Notes: generated by a model from the letters alone, not told the origin. A stretch of 64,000 bases of DNA from Oscillospiraceae bacterium (GCA_031262985.1 JAISGQ010000009.1:25646-89645), one strand, 5' to 3'. Shown: positions 43,230 to 52,862, counted from the stretch's first letter. Numbers and translations: made by a program.

Positions 43230-43375
43230 CGGGGAGTGCAGGCGCACAATTACACATACAGGCATATTGCCGCATATGAACATAACTCTGCCTCGTGTGT
43301 GTTTTGGTTTTGCTGTTTTAGGCAAACAATCCAATATCTTGCGTAATTTCTTTCAAAACAATTTACATCTTGTAG

Positions 43376-43404
43376 TTGAGTATTATGCAAACTTGTGATA
43401 TAAT
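43376..43404 (+). promoter_or_regulatory. Promoter of the mreBCD-PBP2 cluster
   Basis: TTGAGT (43376-43381), 17 bases, TATAAT (43399-43404). It gives a long mreB leader of about 210 bases with GC-rich inverted segments near 43495-43555 (CGCCTTTTCGCTCC and CTTTTCGCGAAAACGC), but no known riboswitch was seen. The ORF 43250..44188 is a shadow. Confidence 0.7.
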
Positions 43405-43622
43405 CATCAAGATGGGTAGTATGTCGTAATATGAGATTTTTCAGACATCCATGTTGTTTTTTTGCATACATATGCAATCTTAAATTTGTCGCAACGCGCC
43501 TTTTCGCTCCGTGAGGAGGAGCAACCCTCCCTTTTCGCGAAAACGCTTTGATTATAAAAATCCCTAGTAGGGGAGCAGAAAAAATAAAAAACAGTTGAAC
43601 TTTAAAAGGAGAGCATAATAAT

Positions 43623-44633
43623 ATGAATATTTGGGCAAGGGATATAGGAATAGATTTAGGCACGGCAAACACGCTTGTATATATTAAGGGTAAGGGAATC
43701 GTCATGAGAGAGCCGTCGGTTGTCGCCGTTGACATTCTCACCGACGAGGTTCTCGCAGTGGGAACACAGGCGAAGGAGATGATAGGTCGTACTCCCGGCT
43801 CTATAGTTGCCGTTCGACCTCTCAAGGACGGAGTTATCGCCGACTTTGATATTACCGCCACAATGCTCCAATACTTCATAAAGAAGGCTGTCAAAACTAA
43901 TCTTTTCTCCCGCCCGAGAGTTGTAATATGTATCCCCTCCGGCGTTACGGAGGTTGAGAAGCGTGCTGTTGAGAACGCCACGAGGAAGGCGGGCGGCGGC
44001 AGTGTCGATCTCATAGAAGAGCCTATGGCGGCGGCAATCGGTTCGGGACTTCCTGTGTCTGAGGCTACAGGCAGCATGGTAGTTGACATCGGCGGCGGCA
44101 CATCGGAGGTTGCCGTAATCTCCCTCGGCGACATTGTCACCTCCCAATCGGTTAGAGTGGCGGGCGACCGCTTCGACGAGGCTATCATCTCTTATGTAAA
44201 GAAGAAGTACAACCTCCTCATAGGCGAGAGAACCGCCGAGGAGATAAAGGTGAAAATCGGCTCGGCTTTCCCCTACGAGGGGGAGGAGGGCATGGCGATA
44301 AAGGGCAGAAACCTCGTTGACGGACTGCCGAAAAACGTGGTTATCTCCGCCGCCGAGGTTCGCGAGGCACTTGCCGACCCAATCTCCAGCATTATAGACG
44401 CAATTAAGGGTACTCTCGAAAAAACTCCGCCTGAGCTTTCGGCAGATATTATCGACCACGGAATTATGCTCACAGGCGGCGGCGCGTTACTGCGCGGCTT
44501 CGACAAGCTTGTCGCTCAGGAGACAGGTATGCCGGTGTATATCGCCGAGCGTCCTCTTGACTGCGTTGTTGACGGAACGGGCAAGCGGCTTGACATAATC
44601 ATGCCGGACTCCTACCTCAGGGCGAGAAGATAA
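43623..44633 (+). CDS. mreB: Rod-shape protein MreB
   Basis: 336 residues, actin-like ATPase that organises lateral wall synthesis. Phosphate 1 loop [14 protein letters not shown], phosphate 2 loop [14 protein letters not shown], and adenosine loop [11 protein letters not shown] are all present; EEPMAAAIG is the connect region. Start has AAGGAGAG 9 bases upstream. First gene of mreB-mreC-mreD-PBP2. Confidence 0.97.
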   Translation: MNIWARDIGIDLGTANTLVYIKGKGIVMREPSVVAVDILTDEVLAVGTQAKEMIGRTPGSIVAVRPLKDGVIADFDITATMLQYFIKKAVKTNLFSRPRVVICIPSGVTEVEKRAVENATRKAGGGSVDLIEEPMAAAIGSGLPVSEATGSMVVDIGGGTSEVAVISLGDIVTSQSVRVAGDRFDEAIISYVKKKYNLLIGERTAEEIKVKIGSAFPYEGEEGMAIKGRNLVDGLPKNVVISAAEVREALADPISSIIDAIKGTLEKTPPELSADIIDHGIMLTGGGALLRGFDKLVAQETGMPVYIAERPLDCVVDGTGKRLDIIMPDSYLRARR

Positions 44634-44691
44634 CCGAGGGAGCGGCTATGAGAGTTGCGGGAAAACGCATTCAAGATTGAGATAATGTATA

Positions 44692-44717
44692 GCCGCAAGG
44701 AAGAAACCCCTTGCGGC
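44692..44717 (+). other. Hairpin in the mreB-mreC gap
   Basis: GCCGCAAGG / CCTTGCGGC, 9-bp stem with an 8-base loop and no T tract. Likely mRNA processing or partial attenuation between mreB and mreC. Confidence 0.5.
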
Positions 44718-44776
44718 ATATGTTGATTTAAGGTAAAAACTGTAAATCCTATAACCACAGGAAAGGAACAGGAAAT

Positions 44777-45700
44777 ATGAAGGATATTTTCAAAGGACGC
44801 AGCTTTAAAATAGTAATCGCCTCCACTATAATCATAATCGGCATTATGATGTACTCCGCCAGCGTTTCGGGGGAGCAGAACGCCCTTGCCTCTATCGCCA
44901 CATTTATCACCACTCCCATACAGAAGCTCAGCGCGTTAATTTCGGGAGGAATCGGCAGCTTCACCAATCAGTTTGAGGACGTGGACTCCATAAAGGCGGA
45001 AAACGAACTGCTTGAGAAGAAGGTTCGCGAGCTTATCGCACAGACAGTCGATTACGACGACATAAAGCAGGAGAACGAGCGTCTGCGCGAAATACTCGGG
45101 CTCAAAGAGGCGAATCCCGACTACGCCTTCCTCGATGCCACGGTAATCTCACGTGACACCACAGATGTATTCCATACCTTTATTATAGATAAAGGCTCGT
45201 TGCAGGACGTCAGCCTGTACGACCCTGTGATTACGCAGGACGGGCTTGTGGGTTACGTCTCGCAGGTAGGACCGGTGTCGTGCAAGGTCACGACTATCCT
45301 CTCTACCGCCAGCAGTATAGGAGCTGTTGACCGCCGCACCCGCGACGGAGGAGTGTTAAGCGGAAACCTTGAAATGTCGAGCTTGGGCAACGCCAAGCTG
45401 AGCTACCTCGCCAGAGACTGCGATGTGGCGGTAGGCGACATCATCGTTACATCGGGACTGGGCGGGATATTCCCGAAGAATCTCGTCATAGGAGAGGTTC
45501 TCGAGATTAAGCCGGAGGCGCAGGATATCTCCCTCTACGCCATCATAAAGCCGAGAGCGGATATTGTCGGCTGCACCGAGGTCTACATAATAACGAATTT
45601 CGAGGGACAAGGAGCAGTCGTAGACGGAGAACTCGCCGACATTATGCCTCCTCAGACGCAGGGGGATACCTCCTCCGATACGGAAAGCACAGCGGAGTAG
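44777..45700 (+). CDS. mreC: Rod-shape protein MreC
   Basis: 307 residues: one N-terminal helix (FKIVIASTIIIIGIMMYSAS), a coiled coil (about 70-110, IKAENELLEKKVRELI), then the two beta-barrel domains with conserved blocks GLVGYVSQVGP and GDIIVTSGLGGIFPKNLVIGEV. The end is a Thr/Ser/Asp-rich disordered tail. It bridges MreB, MreD and PBP2 outside the membrane. RBS AGGAAAGGAACAGGAA. Confidence 0.95.
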   Translation: MKDIFKGRSFKIVIASTIIIIGIMMYSASVSGEQNALASIATFITTPIQKLSALISGGIGSFTNQFEDVDSIKAENELLEKKVRELIAQTVDYDDIKQENERLREILGLKEANPDYAFLDATVISRDTTDVFHTFIIDKGSLQDVSLYDPVITQDGLVGYVSQVGPVSCKVTTILSTASSIGAVDRRTRDGGVLSGNLEMSSLGNAKLSYLARDCDVAVGDIIVTSGLGGIFPKNLVIGEVLEIKPEAQDISLYAIIKPRADIVGCTEVYIITNFEGQGAVVDGELADIMPPQTQGDTSSDTESTAE

Positions 45701-45778
45701 CGGCAATACGAACCTGCGAACCTGCACTGCAAAACTGCAAACCTACCATTCTACAAGCCTTTTAGGGAGTGAATTTAT

Positions 45779-46300
45779 TTGAGGGCAATTCTGAAAAATA
45801 TCAAAATCAAATGGGTCGCGTATGCCCTTGAAATGGTTATCATATTTATTTTGCAGAACACTCCGGGGCTGATTCCTTCATTTTTGGGGCAAAAACCCAT
45901 GCTCCTCGTGATTTTTGCGGTGTCAATCGCAATATTCGAGGGAGACGTGGCGGGAGTGAGCTTCGGCATCGCGGCAGGCGCGTTAATGGACTTGACCGCA
46001 AGCTCGGTTTTTGGGTTCTACACCCTCATTATGATGTTAGTCGGCTACGCGGCGGGCATCTGCGTAATTTATCTAATGCGTAACAATCTCGTCTCCTGCA
46101 TCGTTCTGTCCACAGCGGGAGTGTTCTTTCTAAGCTTTGTTCAGTGGCTCTTTGAGTTTGCCATATGGGGCGATGCCGGCACGTGGTACTTTTTGTACGG
46201 AGTGATTCTCCCGAGGATGATTTACTCCGCCGCGCTTACCCCCGTTGCGTACTACTTCAACCGCTCGCTTGCGGCTCACCTCTCCTCCGACACAGAGTAG
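45779..46300 (+). CDS. mreD: Rod-shape protein MreD
   Basis: 173 residues with a TTG start after GGGAGTGAATTTA. Five or six helices; the core EGDVAGVSFGIAAGALMDLTASSVFG is the family signature. Membrane partner of MreC and PBP2 in the elongasome. Position between mreC and the PBP2 gene confirms the call. Confidence 0.93.
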   Translation: MRAILKNIKIKWVAYALEMVIIFILQNTPGLIPSFLGQKPMLLVIFAVSIAIFEGDVAGVSFGIAAGALMDLTASSVFGFYTLIMMLVGYAAGICVIYLMRNNLVSCIVLSTAGVFFLSFVQWLFEFAIWGDAGTWYFLYGVILPRMIYSAALTPVAYYFNRSLAAHLSSDTE

Positions 46301-46442
46301 GAGTAGAAGCAGGGGCGGCAAACCGCTTTAGCGTGGTGTACATAATTTCTAAATAATTTGTTAATTAATACATTATACGTTTTTCACATTGTTGTGTTAG
46401 TATATCAGTGTCGGTCAAGTTTTTCGGAAAGGAGCGTTTATT

Positions 46443-48488
46443 TTGGAAGATACCAGACTTTTAAACAAGCGGTTGTTTACAGCGGTAGGCATTACTATAG
46501 CCGTTTTGTGCTTTTATTTTATAATGCTCATGCGTATACAGATTGCGGGAGAGACACAGTACAGAACCGAGGCTATCAAGAGAACCGCACCTGAAATAAG
46601 CGTCACATCCGCGCGCGGAGAGATAGTAGACCGCTATGGACGCGCCATAGCGAAAAACCGACTGGGCTACTCTGTGGTATTCACACGTGCGCAGCTCCCC
46701 AAGGGCAAGGAAAACGAAACGATATGGCGGCTTACCAACCTCCTCTCAGAGATGGGGGAGGAGTGGATAGACACCTGCCCTATCGTTATAGACAAGAACG
46801 GTTACGCCTCCTTCACCGATGAGACGCTCAAAACGGTTGACAAGATGAAGACCAAGCTCCAGCTCCAGAAGTACGCAACGGCGCAGAACTGCCTCGACAC
46901 CATGTGTGCCGACTACGAGCTGGACGGAATACCTATAGACGTTGCGCGTACAATAATGGGCGTTCGTTTGGAGATGGACTTAGCCGCCTTCTCCAGCTCA
47001 AACCCCTACACCTTCGCAACCGACATTTCCCTCGAGGCTATGCAGAAAATCAAGGAAAACAGTGCCACGCTCAAGGGTGTGGACATTGTCGTCGTCCCCA
47101 TAAGGGAGTACGCCGACGGCACTATAGCTCCCCATATCATAGGAAACACAGGTCCTATTTTCGCTGAGGAGTACGAACAGCTGAGCAAGATGGGCTACAA
47201 GATGACCGATATCGTGGGACGATTCGGCATTGAGTCTAAGTACGAAAGCGAACTTAAAGGCACTGACGGCAGAAAAAAGGTAAAGCGTGACGACGACGGA
47301 AACATAGTTTATGAGGAGTACACAAGAGATGCACAGCCGGGCAACACCATAGTCCTCACCATAGACTCCGAGCTTCAGAAGCTGGCGCAGAAGTCGCTCG
47401 GAAATACCATAACCTCCATCGCCAAAAAGGGAGGCTTCACAACGGGACGGGATGCCGACTCCGGCGCGGTTGTGGTCATGAACTGCCGCACCTTCGAGGT
47501 GCTTGCGCTTGTCACATACCCGTCATTCAATTTAAGCAGCTACAATGAGGACTACGACAGCCTTGTCAAGGTTCCCGCAAAGCCGCTTTTCAACCGCGCA
47601 CTAAACGGAATATACGCACCCGGTTCTACCTTCAAGCCCTCAGTGGCACTCGCCGGCTTGCAGGAGGGAGTTATCACCCGAAGCTCGATGATTACCTGCA
47701 ACAAGAAGTATGTGCTCACAGAGTACAACAACTTCACACTTCGCTGTCTGGGTACTCACGGCTCGATTAACGTAACCACCGCACTCTCGAAGTCGTGCAA
47801 CGTATTTTTCTACCACACCGGCTATGAGCTTGGTATAACGCGGCTCAACGACTACTGCCGCCAGTTAGGGTTGGGAGTTGTCACAGGCGTTGGTTTGGGC
47901 GAATCGAAAGGCGTTCTCGCCGGACGTGAGGAACGCGAATCGAGAGAGGAAAACTGGTTCGCCGCTGATACACTCACCGCCGCTATCGGGCAGAACGACA
48001 ACCGTTTTACTCCCATGCAGCTTTGCGCCTACATCGCAACAATAGCCAACGGAGGAACGCGCTACGAGTCGAGGATAATCAAGACGATAAAGAGCTTTGA
48101 CTACTCAAAGACAATACTGGAGGACACCTCCGATCGCCCGAAAATACTCAACAACCTAAACGTGCAGCCCATCAACCTAAAGTACGTTAAGGAAGGACTG
48201 CTCTCCGTTACTCAGGAAGGTACTGCTTCGGCTGTTTTCTCCAACTACGGCGTTCGCGTCGGAGGTAAGACAGGTACTGCCGAAACGACCAAAACTGCTA
48301 CTGCAAACGCGATATTCCTCGCCTTCGCCCCCTACGACAACCCCGAGATTGCGATAGCTATCATAGGTGAGAAGTGCGGACACGGAAGCGAGATGACGCA
48401 GACTGCGAGAGATATTTTCGATGAGTACTTCTTCTCCGAAAAGACCAGCGGATATGAAATGCTTCCCGACGGACAGATTGTCAAATAG
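46443..48488 (+). CDS. mrdA: Penicillin-binding protein 2 (elongation transpeptidase)
   Basis: 681 residues with a TTG start after AAAGGAGCG. One N-terminal helix, a pedestal/dimerisation domain, then the transpeptidase domain. Active site: SxxK in PGSTFKPSVAL (Ser near 395), SxN in LSKSCNVFFYHTG and KTG in VGGKTGTAET. Cross-links peptidoglycan during side-wall growth with MreBCD. The order mreBCD-PBP2 without rodA nearby is usual in clostridia. Confidence 0.94.
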   Translation: MEDTRLLNKRLFTAVGITIAVLCFYFIMLMRIQIAGETQYRTEAIKRTAPEISVTSARGEIVDRYGRAIAKNRLGYSVVFTRAQLPKGKENETIWRLTNLLSEMGEEWIDTCPIVIDKNGYASFTDETLKTVDKMKTKLQLQKYATAQNCLDTMCADYELDGIPIDVARTIMGVRLEMDLAAFSSSNPYTFATDISLEAMQKIKENSATLKGVDIVVVPIREYADGTIAPHIIGNTGPIFAEEYEQLSKMGYKMTDIVGRFGIESKYESELKGTDGRKKVKRDDDGNIVYEEYTRDAQPGNTIVLTIDSELQKLAQKSLGNTITSIAKKGGFTTGRDADSGAVVVMNCRTFEVLALVTYPSFNLSSYNEDYDSLVKVPAKPLFNRALNGIYAPGSTFKPSVALAGLQEGVITRSSMITCNKKYVLTEYNNFTLRCLGTHGSINVTTALSKSCNVFFYHTGYELGITRLNDYCRQLGLGVVTGVGLGESKGVLAGREERESREENWFAADTLTAAIGQNDNRFTPMQLCAYIATIANGGTRYESRIIKTIKSFDYSKTILEDTSDRPKILNNLNVQPINLKYVKEGLLSVTQEGTASAVFSNYGVRVGGKTGTAETTKTATANAIFLAFAPYDNPEIAIAIIGEKCGHGSEMTQTARDIFDEYFFSEKTSGYEMLPDGQIVK

Positions 48489-48500
48489 AAAATAGTGATT

Positions 48501-48539
48501 GGAGGTGAAGCAGATTTGAGTTTGCTTCACCTCCTTTTT
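48501..48539 (+). terminator. Terminator of the mre cluster
   Basis: GGAGGTGAAGCA / TGCTTCACCTCC, 12-bp stem with a 10-base loop and TTTTT tail. Confidence 0.9.
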
Positions 48540-48680
48540 CATTAACATATTTTTCCACACAAAAAATCGCACAGGAATCGGAGTTGTCCACTTTTTCCAC
48601 ATAACTTTCCACATTAGAGAGAAAAATTTTCGGAAATTTTTGTAAAAGTCTTGCTCAAACGTCAAATTTATGTGATACTT

Positions 48681-48839
48681 ATACTGCTCCGCATTTAAAA
48701 GCATTGTTAGATTTGCGAGGATTTTTTTCGTCTGACAAGGCAGACGACGCCGGCTTGCTGGACGCAAGTCAAGGAGGATAACGAAGTCAGAGGAAAAAAA
48801 GACCGCAAAGATACAATGGTTTTAAACGCGGAGCAGTAT
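48681..48839. repeat. Family A inverted-repeat element, copy 2 (inverted)
   Basis: 159 bp with ends ATACTGCTCCGCATTTAAAA and TTTTAAACGCGGAGCAGTAT (perfect complement over most of 20 bases). The inner arms TTTGCGAGGATTTTTTTCGT and AAAAAAAGACCGCAAAGAT also match copy 1, read in the opposite direction. It fills most of the 430-base gap after the mre terminator; nothing else was seen there. Confidence 0.85.
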
Positions 48840-48919
48840 TATAAGTGCGGAGTAGTACTAATAGTCTTGTATGCAAGTGCTATCTGCAAGTGCTATATGT
48901 AAAGAGGGTGGAATAATTT

Positions 48920-49816
48920 ATGTCAAGGATTTGCTCCTCGTGCGGACAATACTTTGACGGCGTGATATGCGAACACTGCGACAGTAAGAATAAACGCGCC
49001 GTTCCAACGATAATTACAGTCAAGCGTCCTGTCAAAAATTCGGAGACTAAGCCGCCTCCCAAGCCCGAGTCGTTCTGGGAGCGATGGAGGAGGAAGCTCT
49101 CCCTCCTGCTTGTAAAGAGAAGGGAGGAGAGTGAGGCAAAGGAGGCAAAGGAAGCAAGTGCGGCAGACCAATCGGAGGGAGAAACTCCGCTCACCCCTCT
49201 GCTCGACTCCCTCAGTGAGTGCGGGAGGGCAATCGGCTACTACCTCTCCGGCGCGGCGCGGCAGACGGTGCAGTTTGTGGTCAGCGCGAAGGGCAGATAC
49301 GCGTGGATATTTCTGGGCTTTCTGTGCTTCCTCGTCCCGCTGTTTATGGGCGTGTCTCTCACACTGCTGACAGCGGCGGGCGCGGAGGAAGGCTTGCTTG
49401 CCTCTATCGCAGAGGCGTTTTCGGTGCGGTTTGTGTCATTTCTGATAAACAGCTTGATTCTCTGGGCGGAGCTTTCCGCGCTGCTTTTTCTCCTCCTGCG
49501 CTTTCAGGCGTTCGTCATGAAGGGGAGGTTCAAGTCGCGCGAGGTCATAAGCCTGATAACCGTAGCACAGCTCCCGCTTATAGTGTGGGGAGTGCCGTGT
49601 ATGCTCTCCCTGCTCATCTCTCCGTTTGTAACGCTGATTTTCTTCGCGCTTTCCGTTTTTCAGCTGATAACCGTCCTCTATATGGGCGTGGAGTACGCGT
49701 TCTTCGACCGCCGCAAGGGAGTGTTCAATCAGTTTTTCATTTTGGTTTTAATTTTTCTCATATTTGCGCTGTTGCTTATCTTCTCCTTACTTGGAGGATA
49801 CGGCGGGGCAGTTTAA
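48920..49816 (+). CDS. Zinc-ribbon polytopic membrane protein
   Basis: 298 residues. An N-terminal zinc ribbon (RICSSCGQYFDGVICEHCDSK, CxxC-CxxC) and a basic/acidic linker precede five or six helices (about 130-295). The plan recalls Yip1-type or DUF-type zinc-ribbon membrane proteins common in clostridia; function unknown. Start has AGAGGG upstream with 9-base spacing. It is flanked by repeats A2 and B2, so it is probably a single-gene unit. Confidence 0.75.
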   Translation: MSRICSSCGQYFDGVICEHCDSKNKRAVPTIITVKRPVKNSETKPPPKPESFWERWRRKLSLLLVKRREESEAKEAKEASAADQSEGETPLTPLLDSLSECGRAIGYYLSGAARQTVQFVVSAKGRYAWIFLGFLCFLVPLFMGVSLTLLTAAGAEEGLLASIAEAFSVRFVSFLINSLILWAELSALLFLLLRFQAFVMKGRFKSREVISLITVAQLPLIVWGVPCMLSLLISPFVTLIFFALSVFQLITVLYMGVEYAFFDRRKGVFNQFFILVLIFLIFALLLIFSLLGGYGGAV

Positions 49817-49836
49817 CAGTAATTTTATAGTTAATT

Positions 49837-50001
49837 ATTGCTCCGACAACCCTTTAAAAATCTTGCCAGATTATGGTCGGTCTTTTTACCGCCTTACATC
49901 GTTATCGTCCTTGCCTTGCGCCAGCAAAGCGGCGTCCTCTGCCTCGCAAGACAGTAAAAAGCCTCGACCATAATCTGGCAAGGTTTAGCCGCCGAATCAA
50001 T
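49837..50001. repeat. Family B inverted-repeat element, copy 2
   Basis: 165 bp, nearly identical to copy 1 (7296-7454): shared ATCGTTATCGTCCTTGCCTT and AAAGCGGCGTCCTCTGCCTC. It abuts family C copy 2. The ORF 49873..50109 encodes the same spurious peptide (VGLFTALHRYRPCLA) as 7317..7511. Confidence 0.85.
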
Positions 50002-50092
50002 AACTTAGAAAACAACAAGAAAACACGGGCAAAAAGCCCTGATTTGTGTGGTTTTTGCCCATGGAGGCTGGATTGTTTTGAATTTAATTTAA
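50001..50092. repeat. Family C palindromic element, copy 2
   Basis: About 92 bp: TTAGAAAACAACAAGAAAAC end, central stem CACGGGCAAAAA / TTTTTGCCCATG, and end GATTGTTTTGAATTTAATTT. Directly next to family B copy 2. The stem differs from copy 3 by a compensated G-C to A-T pair (GGGCGAAAA versus GGGCAAAAA). Confidence 0.8.
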
Positions 50093-50182
50093 TATACTTT
50101 ACTTTTTAAAAAATATCCGTTACAATTTGTATAGTTAATTTAGTATGTTGACCAAACGAAAAATGAAAGAGGGTATTTGTCC

Positions 50183-50638
50183 ATGAAATTTTGCTCACAG
50201 TGCGGAATTCAGAACGAGGATACAAACGAGTTTTGCTCTAATTGCGGGGCGGCTTTCCAAAATCAGTTTCAGTCGCAGGGACAGTTTCAGCCGCAGTATA
50301 CTATGCCGACTCCCGTGATAAATGCTGAAGATCCGCTGAAAACCAAGGCTATGCTGGCACTCATCTTTGGAGCTGTAGGCGCGGTTATGCTGTTTTTCGG
50401 CTACACGTCGATAATCTCTCTGGGGCTTGCGATTGCGGGTCTTGTGCTGGGAGGTCAGGCACGCAAGCAAATGCCCGCTGAACATCCTAACAGGGGTATG
50501 GCTACCGCAGGGTACATCCTCTCGCTGATAGTGGTTGTTTTAGCCGCGATTGTTGTTGTCGGCGCGATAGCCTGTATAGGATTTATGGGATGTGCGGGAG
50601 CAGGACTGTTCTCCGAGATTATTCAGTCATCGATGTAG
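50183..50638 (+). CDS. Zinc-ribbon small membrane protein
   Basis: 151 residues from the ATG at 50183 (AGAGGG 9 bases upstream). Zinc ribbon MKFCSQCGIQNEDTNEFCSNCG, a Gln-rich linker (FQNQFQSQGQFQPQ), then two helix pairs with Gly-rich LGLAIAGLVLGGQA and a conserved HPNRGMATAGYILS segment, as in DUF4190-type proteins. Function unknown; the family is widespread in Firmicutes. Isolated by repeats on both sides. Confidence 0.8.
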   Translation: MKFCSQCGIQNEDTNEFCSNCGAAFQNQFQSQGQFQPQYTMPTPVINAEDPLKTKAMLALIFGAVGAVMLFFGYTSIISLGLAIAGLVLGGQARKQMPAEHPNRGMATAGYILSLIVVVLAAIVVVGAIACIGFMGCAGAGLFSEIIQSSM

Positions 50639-50645
50639 GTGGTAT

Positions 50646-50744
50646 AGTTAATTAATTTAGAAAACACCAAGAAAACACGGGCGAAAAGCTTTGATTTGTG
50701 CGGTTTTCGCCCGTGGAGGCTTGATTGTTTTCAAATTAATTTAG
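50646..50744. repeat. Family C palindromic element, copy 3
   Basis: About 99 bp: TTAATTTAGAAAACACCAAG, stem CACGGGCGAAAA / TTTTCGCCCGTG with a 16-base loop, and end TTGTTTTCAAATTAATTTA. Closest relative of copy 1. Confidence 0.8.
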
Positions 50745-50756
50745 TATATAAGCACA

Positions 50757-50800
50757 AAAAAACGGCTACAGCACAATAAAAAGTGCTGTAGCCGTTTTTT
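50757..50800. terminator. Bidirectional terminator
   Basis: CGGCTACAGCAC / GTGCTGTAGCCG with A and T tracts on both sides, between convergent genes (50183 plus strand and 50833 minus strand). Confidence 0.9.
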
Positions 50801-50832
50801 GCGTTCGTTATACTGCGACAGTAATATTATAG

Positions 50833-51036
50833 CTATATGTCGCTGTCGCTCATAAGCGGGTCGTCAACGACGGCAGTGCCTTCGTCAACAAATCCGGTTG
50901 TTCCCTCGTCGTTCGGCAGATCTGCGTTTTCAGCGGCACCAAAGGCAATTATCGCGAAAATAACGGTAAGAATTACCGCCGCCGCCGCAATGACGGAAAG
51001 TATGATTTTTGATGTATTGGTGTTATTATCTCTCAT
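50833..51036 (-). CDS. Small single-span membrane protein
   Basis: 67 residues. One helix (IILSVIAAAAVILTVIFAIIAF) after a short Asn/Thr-rich N-terminus, and an acidic tail (DEGTTGFVDEGTAVVDDP). No family. AAGGGATG lies about 10 bases before the ATG, so translation is plausible. Sits between two divergently placed unknown genes; could be a membrane-associated regulator or peptide. Confidence 0.55.
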   Translation of the reverse strand: MRDNNTNTSKIILSVIAAAAVILTVIFAIIAFGAAENADLPNDEGTTGFVDEGTAVVDDPLMSDSDI

Positions 51037-51147
51037 TTGCTGTAAACATCCCTTCTCGGTATAAATTGGTTATCGGAGCAATATATGTCTTCCCACAGTC
51101 TCTGATTATATGCCGAAAATATGAATAAATCAAGAGCTTTTGAGTTT

Positions 51148-51921
51148 TTATCGTTGATTGGCATCAAATCTGTGAGAGGTATTCTTGTGTCCCCTCGTGC
51201 TTTTTCTCGGCGGATTTGCTTTCTGCCCGCTCTTTCCTGCGTAGGCGGGAGCGGAGGACTTCTTCGGAGCTGTAATCAGAGCGATAATGGAGGCTATCAG
51301 CAACGCGCCGAGAACTCCGAAGTTGATGTAAAACACCATCGGGTCGGTGTCGCCCAAAAAGGCGAGAGGAGACAGGCTGCCGATTTCCTCCTCATCGACA
51401 AATTCGTACTCCCCCGAATGGAGAGTAACCATGTCGCCGTATTTCCCTCGCAGAAACTCTGTGGCTATGTCAATATCTCCGCCGTGTACGTTGACCTGCA
51501 CGCTGTTTGTCTTCTCCTGTATTCCCGCCATGGCAACGGAGAAATTGTAAGTGTCAATGGAGTTCTGTATTTCTGTCAGCACCTCCGAAAGCTGTGTGTA
51601 GCTGTATTTAACGCTCTCGAATTTAACTATGTCCGCGTCCTTTGACAGCTCCCTGATTTGGTTTTTGAACACCTCGCTGTCAGTCGCGAGAGTTACCACC
51701 AGATAAAAATCACTCTCGTCTATATACATCCCCCCGCACTCGTCGGGATACACATATCCGCCTGTGACGGGGTCTGTGTCGAATGATGACCAGATGTTGC
51801 TCTGAGCTGTCATAGCGCGGGTTTCGTCCTCCGGCTGTGCCGCCGAGACGCCGAAAACGGACAGCAGAAACAAAAATGAAAAAGATACAGACAATATAAA
51901 TTTTTTCATCAAAGCGACCAT
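51148..51921 (-). CDS. Secreted or membrane-anchored hypothetical protein
   Basis: 257 residues from the track start (MVALMKKF); the internal ATG at 51909 (MKKFILSVSFSF) looks a more typical signal-peptide start, and AAAGG upstream serves either poorly. Signal peptide to SAAQ, an outer domain of about 165 residues with a hydrophobic beta pattern (DFYLVVTLATDSEVF), then one helix (VFYINFGVLGALLIASIIALIT) and a basic Lys/Arg-rich inner tail. TPM-domain (phosphatase-like) proteins have this layout, but I cannot confirm that family. Confidence 0.7.
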   Translation of the reverse strand: MVALMKKFILSVSFSFLFLLSVFGVSAAQPEDETRAMTAQSNIWSSFDTDPVTGGYVYPDECGGMYIDESDFYLVVTLATDSEVFKNQIRELSKDADIVKFESVKYSYTQLSEVLTEIQNSIDTYNFSVAMAGIQEKTNSVQVNVHGGDIDIATEFLRGKYGDMVTLHSGEYEFVDEEEIGSLSPLAFLGDTDPMVFYINFGVLGALLIASIIALITAPKKSSAPAYAGKSGQKANPPRKSTRGHKNTSHRFDANQR

Positions 51922-52112
51922 ACCTTTCTCAAATAGCTATATACTTCCTCGTATTCTTTAATTTTAGCACAGTCGCTTAAATAATACAATATTTTATGCT
52001 CAATTCACATATATTTCAAATATCACAGCTATTGCGGGAGGAATATATACTCCTCTCTGCTTCCTCTGCTCCGCGAAGTTGTCGAAATTCAGCGAAAATC
52101 TAAAGATTTTGC

Positions 52113-52141
52113 TTGACAATCATATGAACCTGTGATACAAT
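52113..52141 (+). promoter_or_regulatory. Promoter of the DUF1836 gene
   Basis: TTGACA (52113-52118), 17 bases, TACAAT (52136-52141). Confidence 0.8.
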
Positions 52142-52192
52142 CTCATTAAATCAACATAGGTTTACAGTACGGTTTAAAAAGGAGGGATGATT

Positions 52193-52726
52193 ATGAGTAT
52201 GGATACTCCGCCGAAAATTGATTTACACTCCCTCAAACCTGCGTTTGAGGCAACGGGAGGGATGATGCTCAACCAAATATGCGAAATTACGGGTGTGGAG
52301 GCGCACACCGTGCAAAATTGGATAAAGCGCGGCTGGGTGGCTTCTCCTGCGGAGAAGAAATACAGTGAGCGTCATGCGGCGCGGGTGCTGATATTCGATA
52401 TGCTCAAAGGCGCGCTTCAACTCGAAAAGATTGCACAGCTGATGGCGTTTATCAACGGAGATGCCAACGACCGCTCTGACGACATTATCGACGACAGCGA
52501 GCTGTATATGATGATTCGCAAGGGAGCAATGGAGATTGACGAGAAAATATTCGAGCAGCCTCTCGACATAAGGCGCATTGCCTCCGACTGCATGGAGGCG
52601 TACTCCAATATGCCGAACGAGGCGGGGAGCAAGCTCTTTTCCGCTCTGTGCATTATGCTCACCGCTTACCTCGCCTCCGCGATGAAGGCAAAGGCGGAGA
52701 GCGATATGGAGAAGCTGTTTGAGTAG
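52193..52726 (+). CDS. DUF1836 MerR-like regulator
   Basis: 177 residues from the ATG at 52193, 6 bases after GGAGGG (the track ATG at 52187 touches that site). N-terminal helix-turn-helix: LNQICEITGVEAHTVQNWIKRGWV, as in DUF1836 (PF08876) proteins that resemble MerR readers, followed by RHAARVLIFDMLKGALQLEKI. The C-terminal half is helical. Function in clostridia is not established; likely a transcription factor. The downstream NfeD-flotillin genes are on the same strand after a tandem repeat, so co-regulation is possible. Confidence 0.85.
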   Translation: MSMDTPPKIDLHSLKPAFEATGGMMLNQICEITGVEAHTVQNWIKRGWVASPAEKKYSERHAARVLIFDMLKGALQLEKIAQLMAFINGDANDRSDDIIDDSELYMMIRKGAMEIDEKIFEQPLDIRRIASDCMEAYSNMPNEAGSKLFSALCIMLTAYLASAMKAKAESDMEKLFE

Positions 52727-52729
52727 CGG

Positions 52730-52822
52730 CAGGGTGGTATCTCCGAGCGAAACTACTGCAACGGCGACGTCAGGGTGGCATCTCCAAGCGGAACTACTGC
52801 AACAGTAACCGTAGGGTGGCAC
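52730..52822. repeat. 41-bp tandem repeat between DUF1836 and NfeD genes
   Basis: CAGGGTGGTATCTCCGAGCG and CAGGGTGGCATCTCCAAGCG each followed by AACTACTGCAAC, period 41, with a partial third unit (TAGGGTGGCACTGCC). Confidence 0.7.
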
Positions 52823-52862
52823 TGCCCGAAAAATTATCAAAACTAAGGAGGAATGATTTTCA

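Noticed and set aside
43250-44188. Minus-strand ORF over the mreB leader and 5' half of mreB
   Set aside because: Antisense shadow of mreB plus AT-rich leader; composition is not protein-like.
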